Source: Amphibiibacter pelophylacis (lineage in GTDB: Bacteria > Pseudomonadota > Gammaproteobacteria > Burkholderiales > Burkholderiaceae_C). From it: DNA of 64,000 nt. The translations under genes and the position numbers were made by a program. Below, piece by piece: positions 51,108 to 59,078 of this stretch. The stretch lies in the NCBI RefSeq assembly GCF_037688875.1, contig NZ_JAWDIE010000013.1, positions 1-64,000 of the forward strand, in the 5' to 3' direction. The stretch's first letter is position 1. Each line of letters starts with the position of its first letter. The notes under the pieces were generated by a model that was not told the DNA's origin, made no database searches, and worked only from the letters and a program-made list of their open reading frames with translations.

Positions 51108-53126
51108 TCAGAAGCCCAGCGCCTTGATGGCGGCGGCGCCCAGTCCGAACTGGGAGATGATCTGCGTCCAGTCCTTGGCATTGCGCAGGAAATAGGTCTT
51201 GTTGGCCTCTTCGGGCATGAAAATCGTGTCGCCCGGGTTGACCATCGTGCTGCCAAAGCTGTTGCCGCCAAAGAAGCCCGTCGCCACCTGCCGCGCACTG
51301 ACCACCTGGCCATTGGCACGCAGCACAAACACGCCCTTGCTGTCGGCGCCCGGCGTGGGGCCCCCGGCCTGCGCCAGGAAGTAGGACAGCGGACGCGGCT
51401 GGTCGGCCAGGAAATTGCCCGCGCTGATCACGCTGCCAAACACGCCCACCGAACTGGGGCGCGCCGGGATGTAAAGGCGGTCACCGTCCTCGACCAGCAT
51501 GGCGGGCAGCTGGCCCACATCCCCGCTGCCCGGCTGCAGCTGCAGCACCAGACGCCCGCTGGGTTTGACCTCCTGCAGCCGCTGGACCAAGGTCGTCAGC
51601 GCCTGCATCTGGCCGGTCTGGGCCGTGGCCTGGTCGCCGGTGTCCACGCGCTGGGTGACGATGTTGCGGCGCATTTCGACCTCGAAATCCTGCACCGCCT
51701 GCGCGTAACTCTGCTGCTGGTCCTTGCGCACCGATTCACGCACGAACTGCGTGCCGTAAAGATAGGCACCGGGCGTGAGACCGCCAGCCATCTGGACGGC
51801 ATCCGCCAGCGTGGCATTGGCCGGCAGCACGTACTGGCCGGGGCGCAGCACCTCGCCTTCCAGCAGGACGCGCTTGTTCTGGCGGTCCAGCGACGGACGG
51901 ACTTCCACCGCGCTGTAAGCCTGCAGCACGTCGCCCTGCGAGAGGCGCAGGCTGGCGTCCTGCGGCATGCGCAGCGGGGTGTAGAGGCCGGTGTTGCGGT
52001 CGGCGATGCGCTGCAGCGTCAGGCGCGAGGTGTCGGCCGACGGCGCAAAACCGCCGGCCATCTGCAGGGCGTCGCGCACGGTTTCACCGGGCTGGATTTC
52101 AAGGATCGCAGGGCGGTTGACGCTGCCGATCAGCGCCACCTGCGGGCCGACCGAGCCGACAAAAATCACATCGTTCGACTGCAGGCTCACATCCCCGCTG
52201 CGGTCGCCCCGGGCGAGCAGGTCGTACAGGTCAAAGCGCGACACCACGCGGTTGCCCCGCTTGAGCTGGATGTTGCGAAAGCTGCCGGACGCCGACGGCC
52301 CACCCGCCGCAAACAGCACCTGCGACAGGGTCGAAAACCCGCTGACCACATAACTGCCGGGACGCTCGGCGTAACCGGTCACGAAGACCCGGATGCCCTG
52401 GATGTTGCCCAGCGTGACGCTGAGATCAAAGTTGCGGAACACCGTGCCCACGCGCTGGCGGATCACGCTGGCCAGCTTGGCATAAGGCACGCCCGCCACC
52501 GCAATGGTGCCCACACGCGGCACCGAAACGCGCCCGGCACGATCCACCTCCAGGCGCAGGTCGGCCTCGACCGAACCCCAGATGGTCAGCGCCAGCGTAT
52601 CGCCCACCTTGATGCGGTAATCGGGCGGCACCGCGCTGTCCTGCGCCGGGCCCACACCCGCGTCATCCGCCGACAGAACCAGGTCCGACCCCAGCGGGGC
52701 GATCGGGCGCTGGCCCTTGGCATCGGCCATGCCGTCGTTTTTGGCCCTGACGAGTTCGCGCACGTAGCGCGTGAACTCGGAGACAGGGGCGGGCGCCAGC
52801 AGGCGATCCGCCGTGACCGGATCCTGCGCACTGCCCAGACGCACGGTCGAAGGAACGCCAGACGACCCGGAACGCAACTGGACCGGACCAGCGACGCCCG
52901 CCGCATCCGCTGCCCCGGTGGTGATCTGCGCACCGGCACGCGACGACGAGGCCGCCGCCGGGCCCGTGTTGCCGCCCAAGGCACGCTGGATGTTTTCTTC
53001 GCTGAAAACCTGCGCGTGCGCCGGAACCGCCATCAGCAGCGTGACCAGCAGCAGAAAAACGGGAATCAGGTTCAGCACAAAACAGCGGGCAGCGGCCTGC
53101 GGGCGGGGAAGGACAGTGTGGGACAT
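51108..53126 (-). CDS. Outer-membrane polysaccharide export protein (OPX, SLBB domains)
   Basis: This 672-residue precursor resembles Wza/GumB-type OPX proteins. A signal peptide (about 1-38) ends Ala-His-Ala-Gln. A poly_export domain (about 175-255) has Tyr-Arg-Ile-Lys-Val-Gly-Asp-Thr-Leu and Val-Pro-Arg-Val-Gly. Several SLBB domains follow, with repeated Gly-x-Val-x-x-Pro-Gly and Ala-Gly-Gly-Pro/Leu motifs. No lipobox cysteine is seen at the cleavage site. ATG 53126 is chosen because it begins a clear leader. No glycosyltransferase, Wzc or Wzx/Wzy gene is nearby, so it is an orphan, placed at the head of the MoxR-VWA-TamAB run. Confidence 0.85.
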   Translation of the reverse strand: MSHTVLPRPQAAARCFVLNLIPVFLLLVTLLMAVPAHAQVFSEENIQRALGGNTGPAAASSSRAGAQITTGAADAAGVAGPVQLRSGSSGVPSTVRLGSAQDPVTADRLLAPAPVSEFTRYVRELVRAKNDGMADAKGQRPIAPLGSDLVLSADDAGVGPAQDSAVPPDYRIKVGDTLALTIWGSVEADLRLEVDRAGRVSVPRVGTIAVAGVPYAKLASVIRQRVGTVFRNFDLSVTLGNIQGIRVFVTGYAERPGSYVVSGFSTLSQVLFAAGGPSASGSFRNIQLKRGNRVVSRFDLYDLLARGDRSGDVSLQSNDVIFVGSVGPQVALIGSVNRPAILEIQPGETVRDALQMAGGFAPSADTSRLTLQRIADRNTGLYTPLRMPQDASLRLSQGDVLQAYSAVEVRPSLDRQNKRVLLEGEVLRPGQYVLPANATLADAVQMAGGLTPGAYLYGTQFVRESVRKDQQQSYAQAVQDFEVEMRRNIVTQRVDTGDQATAQTGQMQALTTLVQRLQEVKPSGRLVLQLQPGSGDVGQLPAMLVEDGDRLYIPARPSSVGVFGSVISAGNFLADQPRPLSYFLAQAGGPTPGADSKGVFVLRANGQVVSARQVATGFFGGNSFGSTMVNPGDTIFMPEEANKTYFLRNAKDWTQIISQFGLGAAAIKALGF

Positions 53127-53293
53127 AAGAGACTCAGGGCTGAGGGTGGACCTGCGCGCGCACGCCCACTGGCGCGGTAAAGTATGGCCAGAGCGGGATT
53201 CTACTGAAAACAAGGACCTGGCAGCGCCCGGCAGCGACTTTTCTGCCCGCTTTCGCGCCCGCCTGCGGGGCAAATGCGGGATAATCCTGCCCC

Positions 53294-54832
53294 ATGCAAG
53301 ACACCCCTCAAGCGATCCCAGAGATCCCCGCGCCGCCGTCGGCCCCGCTGCGCTTTGACGCCGTCGGCCTGGACGCCAAACTGGTCCGTGCCGTTCACGA
53401 CCAGGGCTACAGCACCATGACGCCCATCCAGGCCGCGGCCCTGCCCGTGGTTCTGGCGGGCCGCGACATGATGGGCGCGGCGCAGACCGGCACCGGCAAA
53501 ACCGCCGCTTTCTCGCTGCCGCTGCTGCAGCGCATGCTGCGTCACGAAACTTCCAGCGCTTCCCCTGCGCGCCACCCGGTGCGCGCCCTGATCCTGACCC
53601 CCACGCGCGAACTGGCCGACCAGGTGGCACAGAACGTCGCGGCTTACGCGCGCCACACGCAGTTGCGCTCGCTGGTGGTCTACGGCGGCATCGACATGAA
53701 ACCGCAGGCCATGGCGCTGCGTCAGGGCGTGGAGATCGTCATCGCCACGCCGGGCCGTCTGCTGGATCACCTGCAGGCCAGGAACTGCAGCCTGGCGCAG
53801 GTCGAGTTCGTGGTGCTCGACGAGGCCGACCGCATGCTGGACATCGGCTTTCTGCCCGATCTGCAGCGCATCCTCAGCCACCTGCCCAAGCAGCGCCAGA
53901 CGCTGCTGTTCTCGGCCACCTTCTCGGGCGACATCAAAAAGCTGGCGCAAAGCTATCTGCAATCGCCGCAGGTGATCGAAGTGGCGCGTCCCAACGCCAC
54001 CGCCACCAAGGTGACGCAGCGCTTCATCAAGGTCGACGAGGATTTCAAACACGCGGCGCTGGTGCAGATGGTGCGCGACGAGAATCTCACGCAGGCCATC
54101 GTTTTCGTCAACTCCAAACTGGGTGCTGCGCGCCTGGCGCGTGCGCTGGAGCGCGACGGCCTGGTCACCGCTGCGCTGCACGGTGACAAATCGCAGGACG
54201 AACGCACCAAGGCGCTCGACGCCTTCAAGCGCGGCGAAGTTCACCTGCTGGTCGCCACCGACGTGGCCGCACGCGGGCTGGACGTGGCCGATCTGCCCGC
54301 CGTGTTCAACTACGACGTGCCTTTTCACGCCGAAGATTATGTGCACCGCATCGGCCGCACGGGCCGCGCGGGCGCTGAAGGCCTGGCGGTGACGCTGGTG
54401 TCGGTCCGCGACGAGCGCCTGATCGGCGACCTGGAAAAGCTGCTCAAAAAGCCGGTGGAATGGGCGCCTTTTGAGGTTCGCGGCCTGCCACGCCATCGTC
54501 CGGCCTTCGAGGCCACGGCCCGACCGCGCCGCGACGACAGCGCCGCGCCGCCGCGCCGCCACGACGCCCCAGGGGCTGCGGCCCGCAGCGAAGCACCGGC
54601 CTGGCGCCCGCGCCCAGCGCCGTCTGATCCCTTCTTCGATCAGCCCTATCGCGAGCCCGAGCGCAGCGAACCCGCCGCCTGGGAGCGCACGGTGGACCCC
54701 AAAGCCGCGCTGGCGCAGGCCGCGCAGCTGCGCAACCGCCTGTCGCCCAACATCCGGACGCGGCGCAAGCTGCCTGCGCTGTTCGTGGCGCCTGCGCCCG
54801 AAATGGCCTCAGACGCGCCCGCGACGGTCTGA
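53294..54832 (+). CDS. rhlE: DEAD-box RNA helicase, RhlE type
   Basis: This ATP-dependent RNA helicase probably acts in ribosome assembly or RNA decay. The 512 residues contain the Q motif near 40-46, motif I Ala-Gln-Thr-Gly-Thr-Gly-Lys-Thr (63-70), Asp-Glu-Ala-Asp (176-179), Ser-Ala-Thr, and His-Arg-Ile-Gly-Arg-Thr-Gly-Arg-Ala-Gly. The C-terminal 120 residues are a disordered Arg/Ala/Pro tail typical of RhlE proteins. It is divergent from the OPX gene (167-base gap without a clear promoter). Its last 24 bases overlap the convergent Maf-methyltransferase gene. Confidence 0.93.
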   Translation: MQDTPQAIPEIPAPPSAPLRFDAVGLDAKLVRAVHDQGYSTMTPIQAAALPVVLAGRDMMGAAQTGTGKTAAFSLPLLQRMLRHETSSASPARHPVRALILTPTRELADQVAQNVAAYARHTQLRSLVVYGGIDMKPQAMALRQGVEIVIATPGRLLDHLQARNCSLAQVEFVVLDEADRMLDIGFLPDLQRILSHLPKQRQTLLFSATFSGDIKKLAQSYLQSPQVIEVARPNATATKVTQRFIKVDEDFKHAALVQMVRDENLTQAIVFVNSKLGAARLARALERDGLVTAALHGDKSQDERTKALDAFKRGEVHLLVATDVAARGLDVADLPAVFNYDVPFHAEDYVHRIGRTGRAGAEGLAVTLVSVRDERLIGDLEKLLKKPVEWAPFEVRGLPRHRPAFEATARPRRDDSAAPPRRHDAPGAAARSEAPAWRPRPAPSDPFFDQPYREPERSEPAAWERTVDPKAALAQAAQLRNRLSPNIRTRRKLPALFVAPAPEMASDAPATV

Positions 54833-56353
54833 TCCTTCCCGCGGCTTGCGCCCGGGCGGTGCCTGAGCAGGGCCAGAAACCACTGCCGAGCCTGCCGCGC
54901 CAAACGCCATCACAGCGGGCAGGTCCAGCGGCAGGGCGTCCAGCGTCAGTCCATGCTTCCCGGTGCGCCACTGCGCCACCGCTCCCGCACGCACGCAGGC
55001 CTGTGGCAGCGTCAGCCCGCAGGCGGCCGCCAGCCAGGCGGTGGGGGCCAGGGTGTCGATCAGCGCCTGCAAGAGGGCGCGATTGCGGTAGGGCGTGTCC
55101 ATGACGAGCTGGCTCTGGCCCAGGCGCTGTGCCTGATCCTGCAGGGCCAGGATGCGCGTACGGCGCTCCTGCGCATCAACGGGCAGGTAGCCCGCAAACG
55201 CAAACGACTGCCCCGGCAGGCCGCTGCCCGCCAGCGCCAGCACCATGGCGTTGCTGCCCGGCAGCACGTGCACGGTCAGGCCCAGACGGTGCGCGGCGGC
55301 GACGACCTCGCAGCCCGGATCGGCCACGGCCGGCAGCCCGGCCTCGGACAGCAGGCCCACATCGTGCCCGGCGCGCGTGGGCGCCAGCAGGGCCTCGATC
55401 TGCGCCGCATCCAGCCCCGCGCCGGGGCGGCCTTTGGGCGGACGGGGCAGCTCGATAATCTGCTGATCCTGCACACGCGCCGCCAGCGGCTGGCTGGCCT
55501 GGACCCGCGCCAGGAACTGCCGCGCCGAGCGGGCGTTTTCCACCACCCAGTGCCGCAGGCGGGCCGCCTGCGCCAGGCTGTCGGGCGGCAGCTGCCCCTG
55601 CAGCGGCTGGGTGACGCTGCCCAGATCCAGGGCATTGGGCACCAGCACCAGACGCCCCAGCACAGGCGCATCAGCGGGGGATTCATCCTGCAGCCGGACC
55701 ACAGCGAGCGGGCCGGCAGAGGCCTGCGCCAGCACGTCAAAATCCAGCGTGGCGAGCAGGCGGCGCACGGCGATCAGCGACAGCCCTTCCAGCGCCGTCG
55801 GGTCGAGCGTGGTGATGGATTCCAGCAGCGCGATGCCCAGGCCCTCGCACTTGGCGCTGCCCGCGCAGTCGTAGGGCTGCTCGATACGCAGATAGCGCTC
55901 GATGCTGGCGTCGTCCAGCGCGCGAAAGCGCACCGCCACCGAATCCAGATGCGCCACCGGCTGCTGCGCCCCGTCCGCGTCCAGCCGGATCAGATGCAGC
56001 GCGCTGTGAAAGAGCACCGTGCGCCCCGACTGCTGGCGCAACTGCGCCACGGCGCGCTCGTGGCTGCCGGGCTTGCCCAGCGCCTGGCCATCGAGGTCGG
56101 CGAGCTGATCGCCCGCAATGATCCAGAATAGCCTACCCGGCCAGCGCCGTTCGCACAGGGCGGCCACGGCCTGCGCTTTCTCCTGCGCCAGACGCTGGAC
56201 GGCGTCGCGCACGGCTTCGCCCGGGCGCAGGCTTTCGTCGATATCGGGGGAGAGCACACCAAAAGCGCAGCCCAGACGGCGCAGCAGCGCCTGGCGGTAG
56301 CGGGAGCCCGAGGCCAGAAGCAGCGCGGGCGGGGTCAGATCAGCAGAATTCAT
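54809..56353 (-). CDS. maf: Fusion of Maf (YceF-type) nucleotide pyrophosphatase and RsmI-like tetrapyrrole-methylase-fold protein
   Basis: One continuous 514-residue frame holds two enzymes. Residues about 1-192 are a Maf nucleotide pyrophosphatase of the YceF (m7GTP) branch, with Leu-Ala-Ser-Gly-Ser-Arg-Tyr-Arg, Gly-Asp-Gln-Leu and Cys-Glu-Gly-Leu-Gly-Ile. Residues about 205-490 are a SAM-binding tetrapyrrole-methylase fold related to 16S rRNA methyltransferase RsmI. That part has Ser-Glu-Ala-Gly-Leu-Pro-Ala-Val-Ala-Asp-Pro-Gly and Leu-Pro-Gly-Ser-Asn-Ala. These are normally separate neighbouring genes. ATG 56353 fits the Maf start; an upstream ATG at 56395 would overlap yceD antisense. It diverges from yceD, with only 20 bases between starts. 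Confidence 0.85.
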   Translation of the reverse strand: MNSADLTPPALLLASGSRYRQALLRRLGCAFGVLSPDIDESLRPGEAVRDAVQRLAQEKAQAVAALCERRWPGRLFWIIAGDQLADLDGQALGKPGSHERAVAQLRQQSGRTVLFHSALHLIRLDADGAQQPVAHLDSVAVRFRALDDASIERYLRIEQPYDCAGSAKCEGLGIALLESITTLDPTALEGLSLIAVRRLLATLDFDVLAQASAGPLAVVRLQDESPADAPVLGRLVLVPNALDLGSVTQPLQGQLPPDSLAQAARLRHWVVENARSARQFLARVQASQPLAARVQDQQIIELPRPPKGRPGAGLDAAQIEALLAPTRAGHDVGLLSEAGLPAVADPGCEVVAAAHRLGLTVHVLPGSNAMVLALAGSGLPGQSFAFAGYLPVDAQERRTRILALQDQAQRLGQSQLVMDTPYRNRALLQALIDTLAPTAWLAAACGLTLPQACVRAGAVAQWRTGKHGLTLDALPLDLPAVMAFGAAGSAVVSGPAQAPPGRKPREGSDRRGRV

Positions 56354-56373
56354 GCCCGCCACGATACTAGAAT

Positions 56374-56982
56374 ATGACGATGAACCGTCCGTCATCCCCC
56401 CCTGAGTCCGCCTCTGAGTCCGCCACTGGGCCTGTCCCAGAGGCCAGTGCCACGCAGCGTCTGGACATTTCCGTCCTGTGCCGTCAGGGCCAGCCGCTCG
56501 CGGGCGAGCTGCCGCTGGCGCAGTTGCGGCGCCTGTGCACCTACCGGGGCGTTTGGCCCGAGCAGGCGGCGCAGACGGTGACCTGGCGCCTTGTGCCCAG
56601 CGTGCGCCAGGCGCCGGGCGACGCGGACCAGCTCTGGGTGGACATGACGCTGCACACGCGCATCGCGCTGCAGTGCCAGCGCTGCCTGGAGCGCACCGAC
56701 GCGGTGCTGGACGTGAGCAAGGCCTTCCGCTTTGTCCACACCGAGGCCGAACTCGACCGCGTCGAAGCGGTTTTCGACGAAATCGACAGCGACGACGAGG
56801 CGCTGCTGCTCGAACCCGGCTGGCCGCTGCTGGACTGGCTGGAAGACGAGCTGATCCTGGCGCTGCCGATTGCGCCGCGCCACGACGATTGCCAGATCGC
56901 CGGGCACACGCCCAGCGACGATCCGCTGGCCGGGCTCAAGCCCAACCCGTTCGCGGTACTGGAAAAGCTGAAAAAAAGCTGA
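56374..56982 (+). CDS. yceD: YceD (DUF177) protein, without adjacent rpmF
   Basis: The 202-residue protein matches the YceD/DUF177 family, linked to 23S rRNA or ribosome biogenesis and almost always encoded just before rpmF (L32). The conserved Leu-Gln-Cys-Gln-Arg-Cys-Leu-Glu motif (about 109-116), the acidic Phe-Asp-Glu-Ile-Asp-Ser-Asp-Asp-Glu segment and the C-terminal Asn-Pro-Phe-Ala-Val-Leu end are intact. ATG 56374 or 56380 could start it; GATACT at 56363-56368 lies so close that a leaderless or very short 5' end is possible. The gene ends 15 bases from the convergent repressor gene instead of meeting rpmF. Confidence 0.87.
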   Translation: MTMNRPSSPPESASESATGPVPEASATQRLDISVLCRQGQPLAGELPLAQLRRLCTYRGVWPEQAAQTVTWRLVPSVRQAPGDADQLWVDMTLHTRIALQCQRCLERTDAVLDVSKAFRFVHTEAELDRVEAVFDEIDSDDEALLLEPGWPLLDWLEDELILALPIAPRHDDCQIAGHTPSDDPLAGLKPNPFAVLEKLKKS

Positions 56983-56997
56983 CAGGCTGAGTGCAGC

Positions 56998-58050
56998 TCA
57001 GGCTGCGACCGCGGCATCCGCCACGCCCGCCCCCCCGCGCCGACGCAGGCGGCTTGGCACGTGCTGCAGCGGTGCGCGCTGCAGGGCCTCTGTGTCCAGC
57101 AGCAGGGCCAGCGCCTGCGCCGCCAGGCCCGGCGTGTCCTGCAGGATGCTGTCCACGGGCAGGCTCAGGCTGTCGAGCAGGCTGTGGTCGTCAAAAGTGA
57201 TCAGGCGGCGCAGGCCGACGGTCTGGCCACGCGCCTCGTGGGCACGCGCGCAGGCCAGCACGCCTTCCAGCAGGGCAATCGATGCGGTGAACACCGCACC
57301 GGGCCAGCGCCCATGGCGCTGCACCCAGGCGGCCATCATCTGCTCGCCGCAGGCCACGGAAAATTCGCCGAACTGCCCGTTCTCGCCCTCGATCAGGGTC
57401 AGGCCGCGCTCGTGCAAGGCATCTTCGAAGCCCTGACGGCGGTCGCGGCTGACCGACAGGCTGGGCCGGCCGCCCAGGAAAAGAATGTCACGCTCGCCGC
57501 CGTCCATCACCGCGCCGACCGCTGCGCAGACCGAGCTGGCCGCGTCGCTGACCACGGCCGCAATGCCGCTACCGGGGATATGACGGTCGACAAACACCAT
57601 GGGCAGGCGCCGCGCCCAGGGCTGGTAGCGGCCCGGTTCGCTCTGGCTGGGCACCACGATCAGGCCATCGACCTGGCGCGACATCAGGTGGTGCAGCGCA
57701 GCCTCTTCCTGGACCGCGTCTTCGTTGCTGGTCACCAGAAGCACCTGCAGACCGCGCTCGCGGCAGGCCCGCTCAACCGCCTGCGCCAGATAAGCGTGGG
57801 CCGAGTTGCGCAGATCGGGCACCACCAGCCCGACCGCGTCGGTGCGCTGCTGGCGCAGGTGACGCGCGGGCGCGTTGGGCACGAAGTGCAGCCGGTCAGC
57901 CACCGCCTGGACGCGCTCGGCGGTGGCCGCCGAGATGCGGTACTTGCTGGCATGGCCATTGAGGACCATGCTGGCCGTCGCCCGCGAGACCTGGGCCTCG
58001 CGCGCGATGTCGTCGATGGTCAGCCGGGGCGGGCGCTGCGGAAAGGACAT
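56998..58050 (-). CDS. rbsR: LacI-family repressor of the ribose operon
   Basis: The 350-residue regulator has a LacI helix-turn-helix (about 10-33: Thr-Ile-Asp-Asp-Ile-Ala-Arg-Glu-Ala-Gln-Val-Ser-Arg-Ala-Thr-Ala-Ser). The hinge helix follows and a periplasmic-binding-like effector domain (about 70-340) recognises a sugar. Its ATG shares a base with the rbsB stop (TAATG), so it is the last gene of rbsDACB and likely autoregulated. The effector is inferred to be ribose or ribose phosphate from the neighbours. A T7 run on the minus strand at 56971-56977 after a short AGCTG/CAGCT stem may end the operon. Confidence 0.88.
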   Translation of the reverse strand: MSFPQRPPRLTIDDIAREAQVSRATASMVLNGHASKYRISAATAERVQAVADRLHFVPNAPARHLRQQRTDAVGLVVPDLRNSAHAYLAQAVERACRERGLQVLLVTSNEDAVQEEAALHHLMSRQVDGLIVVPSQSEPGRYQPWARRLPMVFVDRHIPGSGIAAVVSDAASSVCAAVGAVMDGGERDILFLGGRPSLSVSRDRRQGFEDALHERGLTLIEGENGQFGEFSVACGEQMMAAWVQRHGRWPGAVFTASIALLEGVLACARAHEARGQTVGLRRLITFDDHSLLDSLSLPVDSILQDTPGLAAQALALLLDTEALQRAPLQHVPSRLRRRGGAGVADAAVAA

Positions 58051-59027
58051 TACTGCCCCTGGGTCACCAGCTGCAGCGGCACGGGGATGCTGGCATCGAC
58101 CGTTTCACCGGCCAGCAGCTTCTTGGCCACCTGGATGCCCTGGGCACCGATCATCGCGGGCTGCTGCTGCACGGTGGCGGCCATGGTTCCGGCCTTCACG
58201 GCGGCGACGGCGTCGGGCGTGGCGTCAAAGCCCACGACCAGCACGTCCTTCATTTTGGCGGCTTCCAGCGCCTTGGTCGCGCCCAGCGCCATTTCGTCGT
58301 TGTGGGCGAAGACGGCCTGGATGTCCTTGTGCGACTGCAGCAGGTTTTCCATGACGCTCAGGCCCTTGGCACGATCAAAATCAGCCGGCTGGCTGGCGAC
58401 CACCTTGAGGTCGGGCGTGGCGGCCAGACCCTGCTTGAAGCCTTCACCGCGTTCACGCGCAGCCGACGAGCCGGGAATGCCCTGCAGCTCGATCAGGCTG
58501 CCCTTGCCGCCCAGCTTTTTGGCGATGAATTCGGCGGCCATCTTGCCCCCGGCGATGTTGTCCGAGGCGATGTGCGACACCACCGGCGCGCCTTCGACGG
58601 TGCGGTCCAGCGAGACCACTTTCACGCCCTTGGCGGTGGCTTCCTTGACCACATTGGCCACGGCGGCCGAATCGGTCGGGTTGATCAGCAGCACCTTGAT
58701 CTGCTTTTGCAGCAGATCCTCAATGCCCGACTGCTGTTTGGCCGGATCGTCCTGCGCGTCGACCACGATCAGGTCCACGCCGTCTTTTTTGGCTTCGGCC
58801 TGCGCGCCATCACGCAGCTCGACGAAGAAGGGGTTGTTGAGCGTGGACAGGGCCAGGCCCACCTTGCCGCCCGCCTCGGCAGGCGCCGCTGCGGCGGCAG
58901 GCGCTTCAGCCGGGGCGCTGCTGGCTGCAGCGGGCGCTTCGGTTTTGGAGCAGGCCGACAGGGCCAGCACAGCGGCGGCCAGCGCCGAGGTCAGAACGTG
59001 GCGACGCGAGGTCAGGTTCAGAGTCAT
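58050..59027 (-). CDS. rbsB: Ribose ABC transporter, substrate-binding protein
   Basis: This 325-residue protein is the periplasmic sugar-binding component. It begins with a Tat-like or basic n-region (Ser-Arg-Arg-His-Val) and a hydrophobic helix ending Leu-Ser-Ala-Cys, a lipobox, so it is probably an anchored lipoprotein. An Ala-rich linker (about 30-52) precedes the type I periplasmic-binding domain with Gly-Leu-Ala-Leu-Ser-Thr-Leu-Asn-Asn-Pro-Phe-Phe and Ala-His-Asn-Asp-Glu-Met-Ala-Leu-Gly-Ala. ATG 59027 is preferred to ATG 59033 because AAGGG lies six bases before it and abuts the other. Confidence 0.9.
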   Translation of the reverse strand: MTLNLTSRRHVLTSALAAAVLALSACSKTEAPAAASSAPAEAPAAAAAPAEAGGKVGLALSTLNNPFFVELRDGAQAEAKKDGVDLIVVDAQDDPAKQQSGIEDLLQKQIKVLLINPTDSAAVANVVKEATAKGVKVVSLDRTVEGAPVVSHIASDNIAGGKMAAEFIAKKLGGKGSLIELQGIPGSSAARERGEGFKQGLAATPDLKVVASQPADFDRAKGLSVMENLLQSHKDIQAVFAHNDEMALGATKALEAAKMKDVLVVGFDATPDAVAAVKAGTMAATVQQQPAMIGAQGIQVAKKLLAGETVDASIPVPLQLVTQGQ

Positions 59028-59078
59028 GGTCATCCCTTGATGTGGTTGGGTGGGTTCGGTGGTAACGGGAAAAATAAT

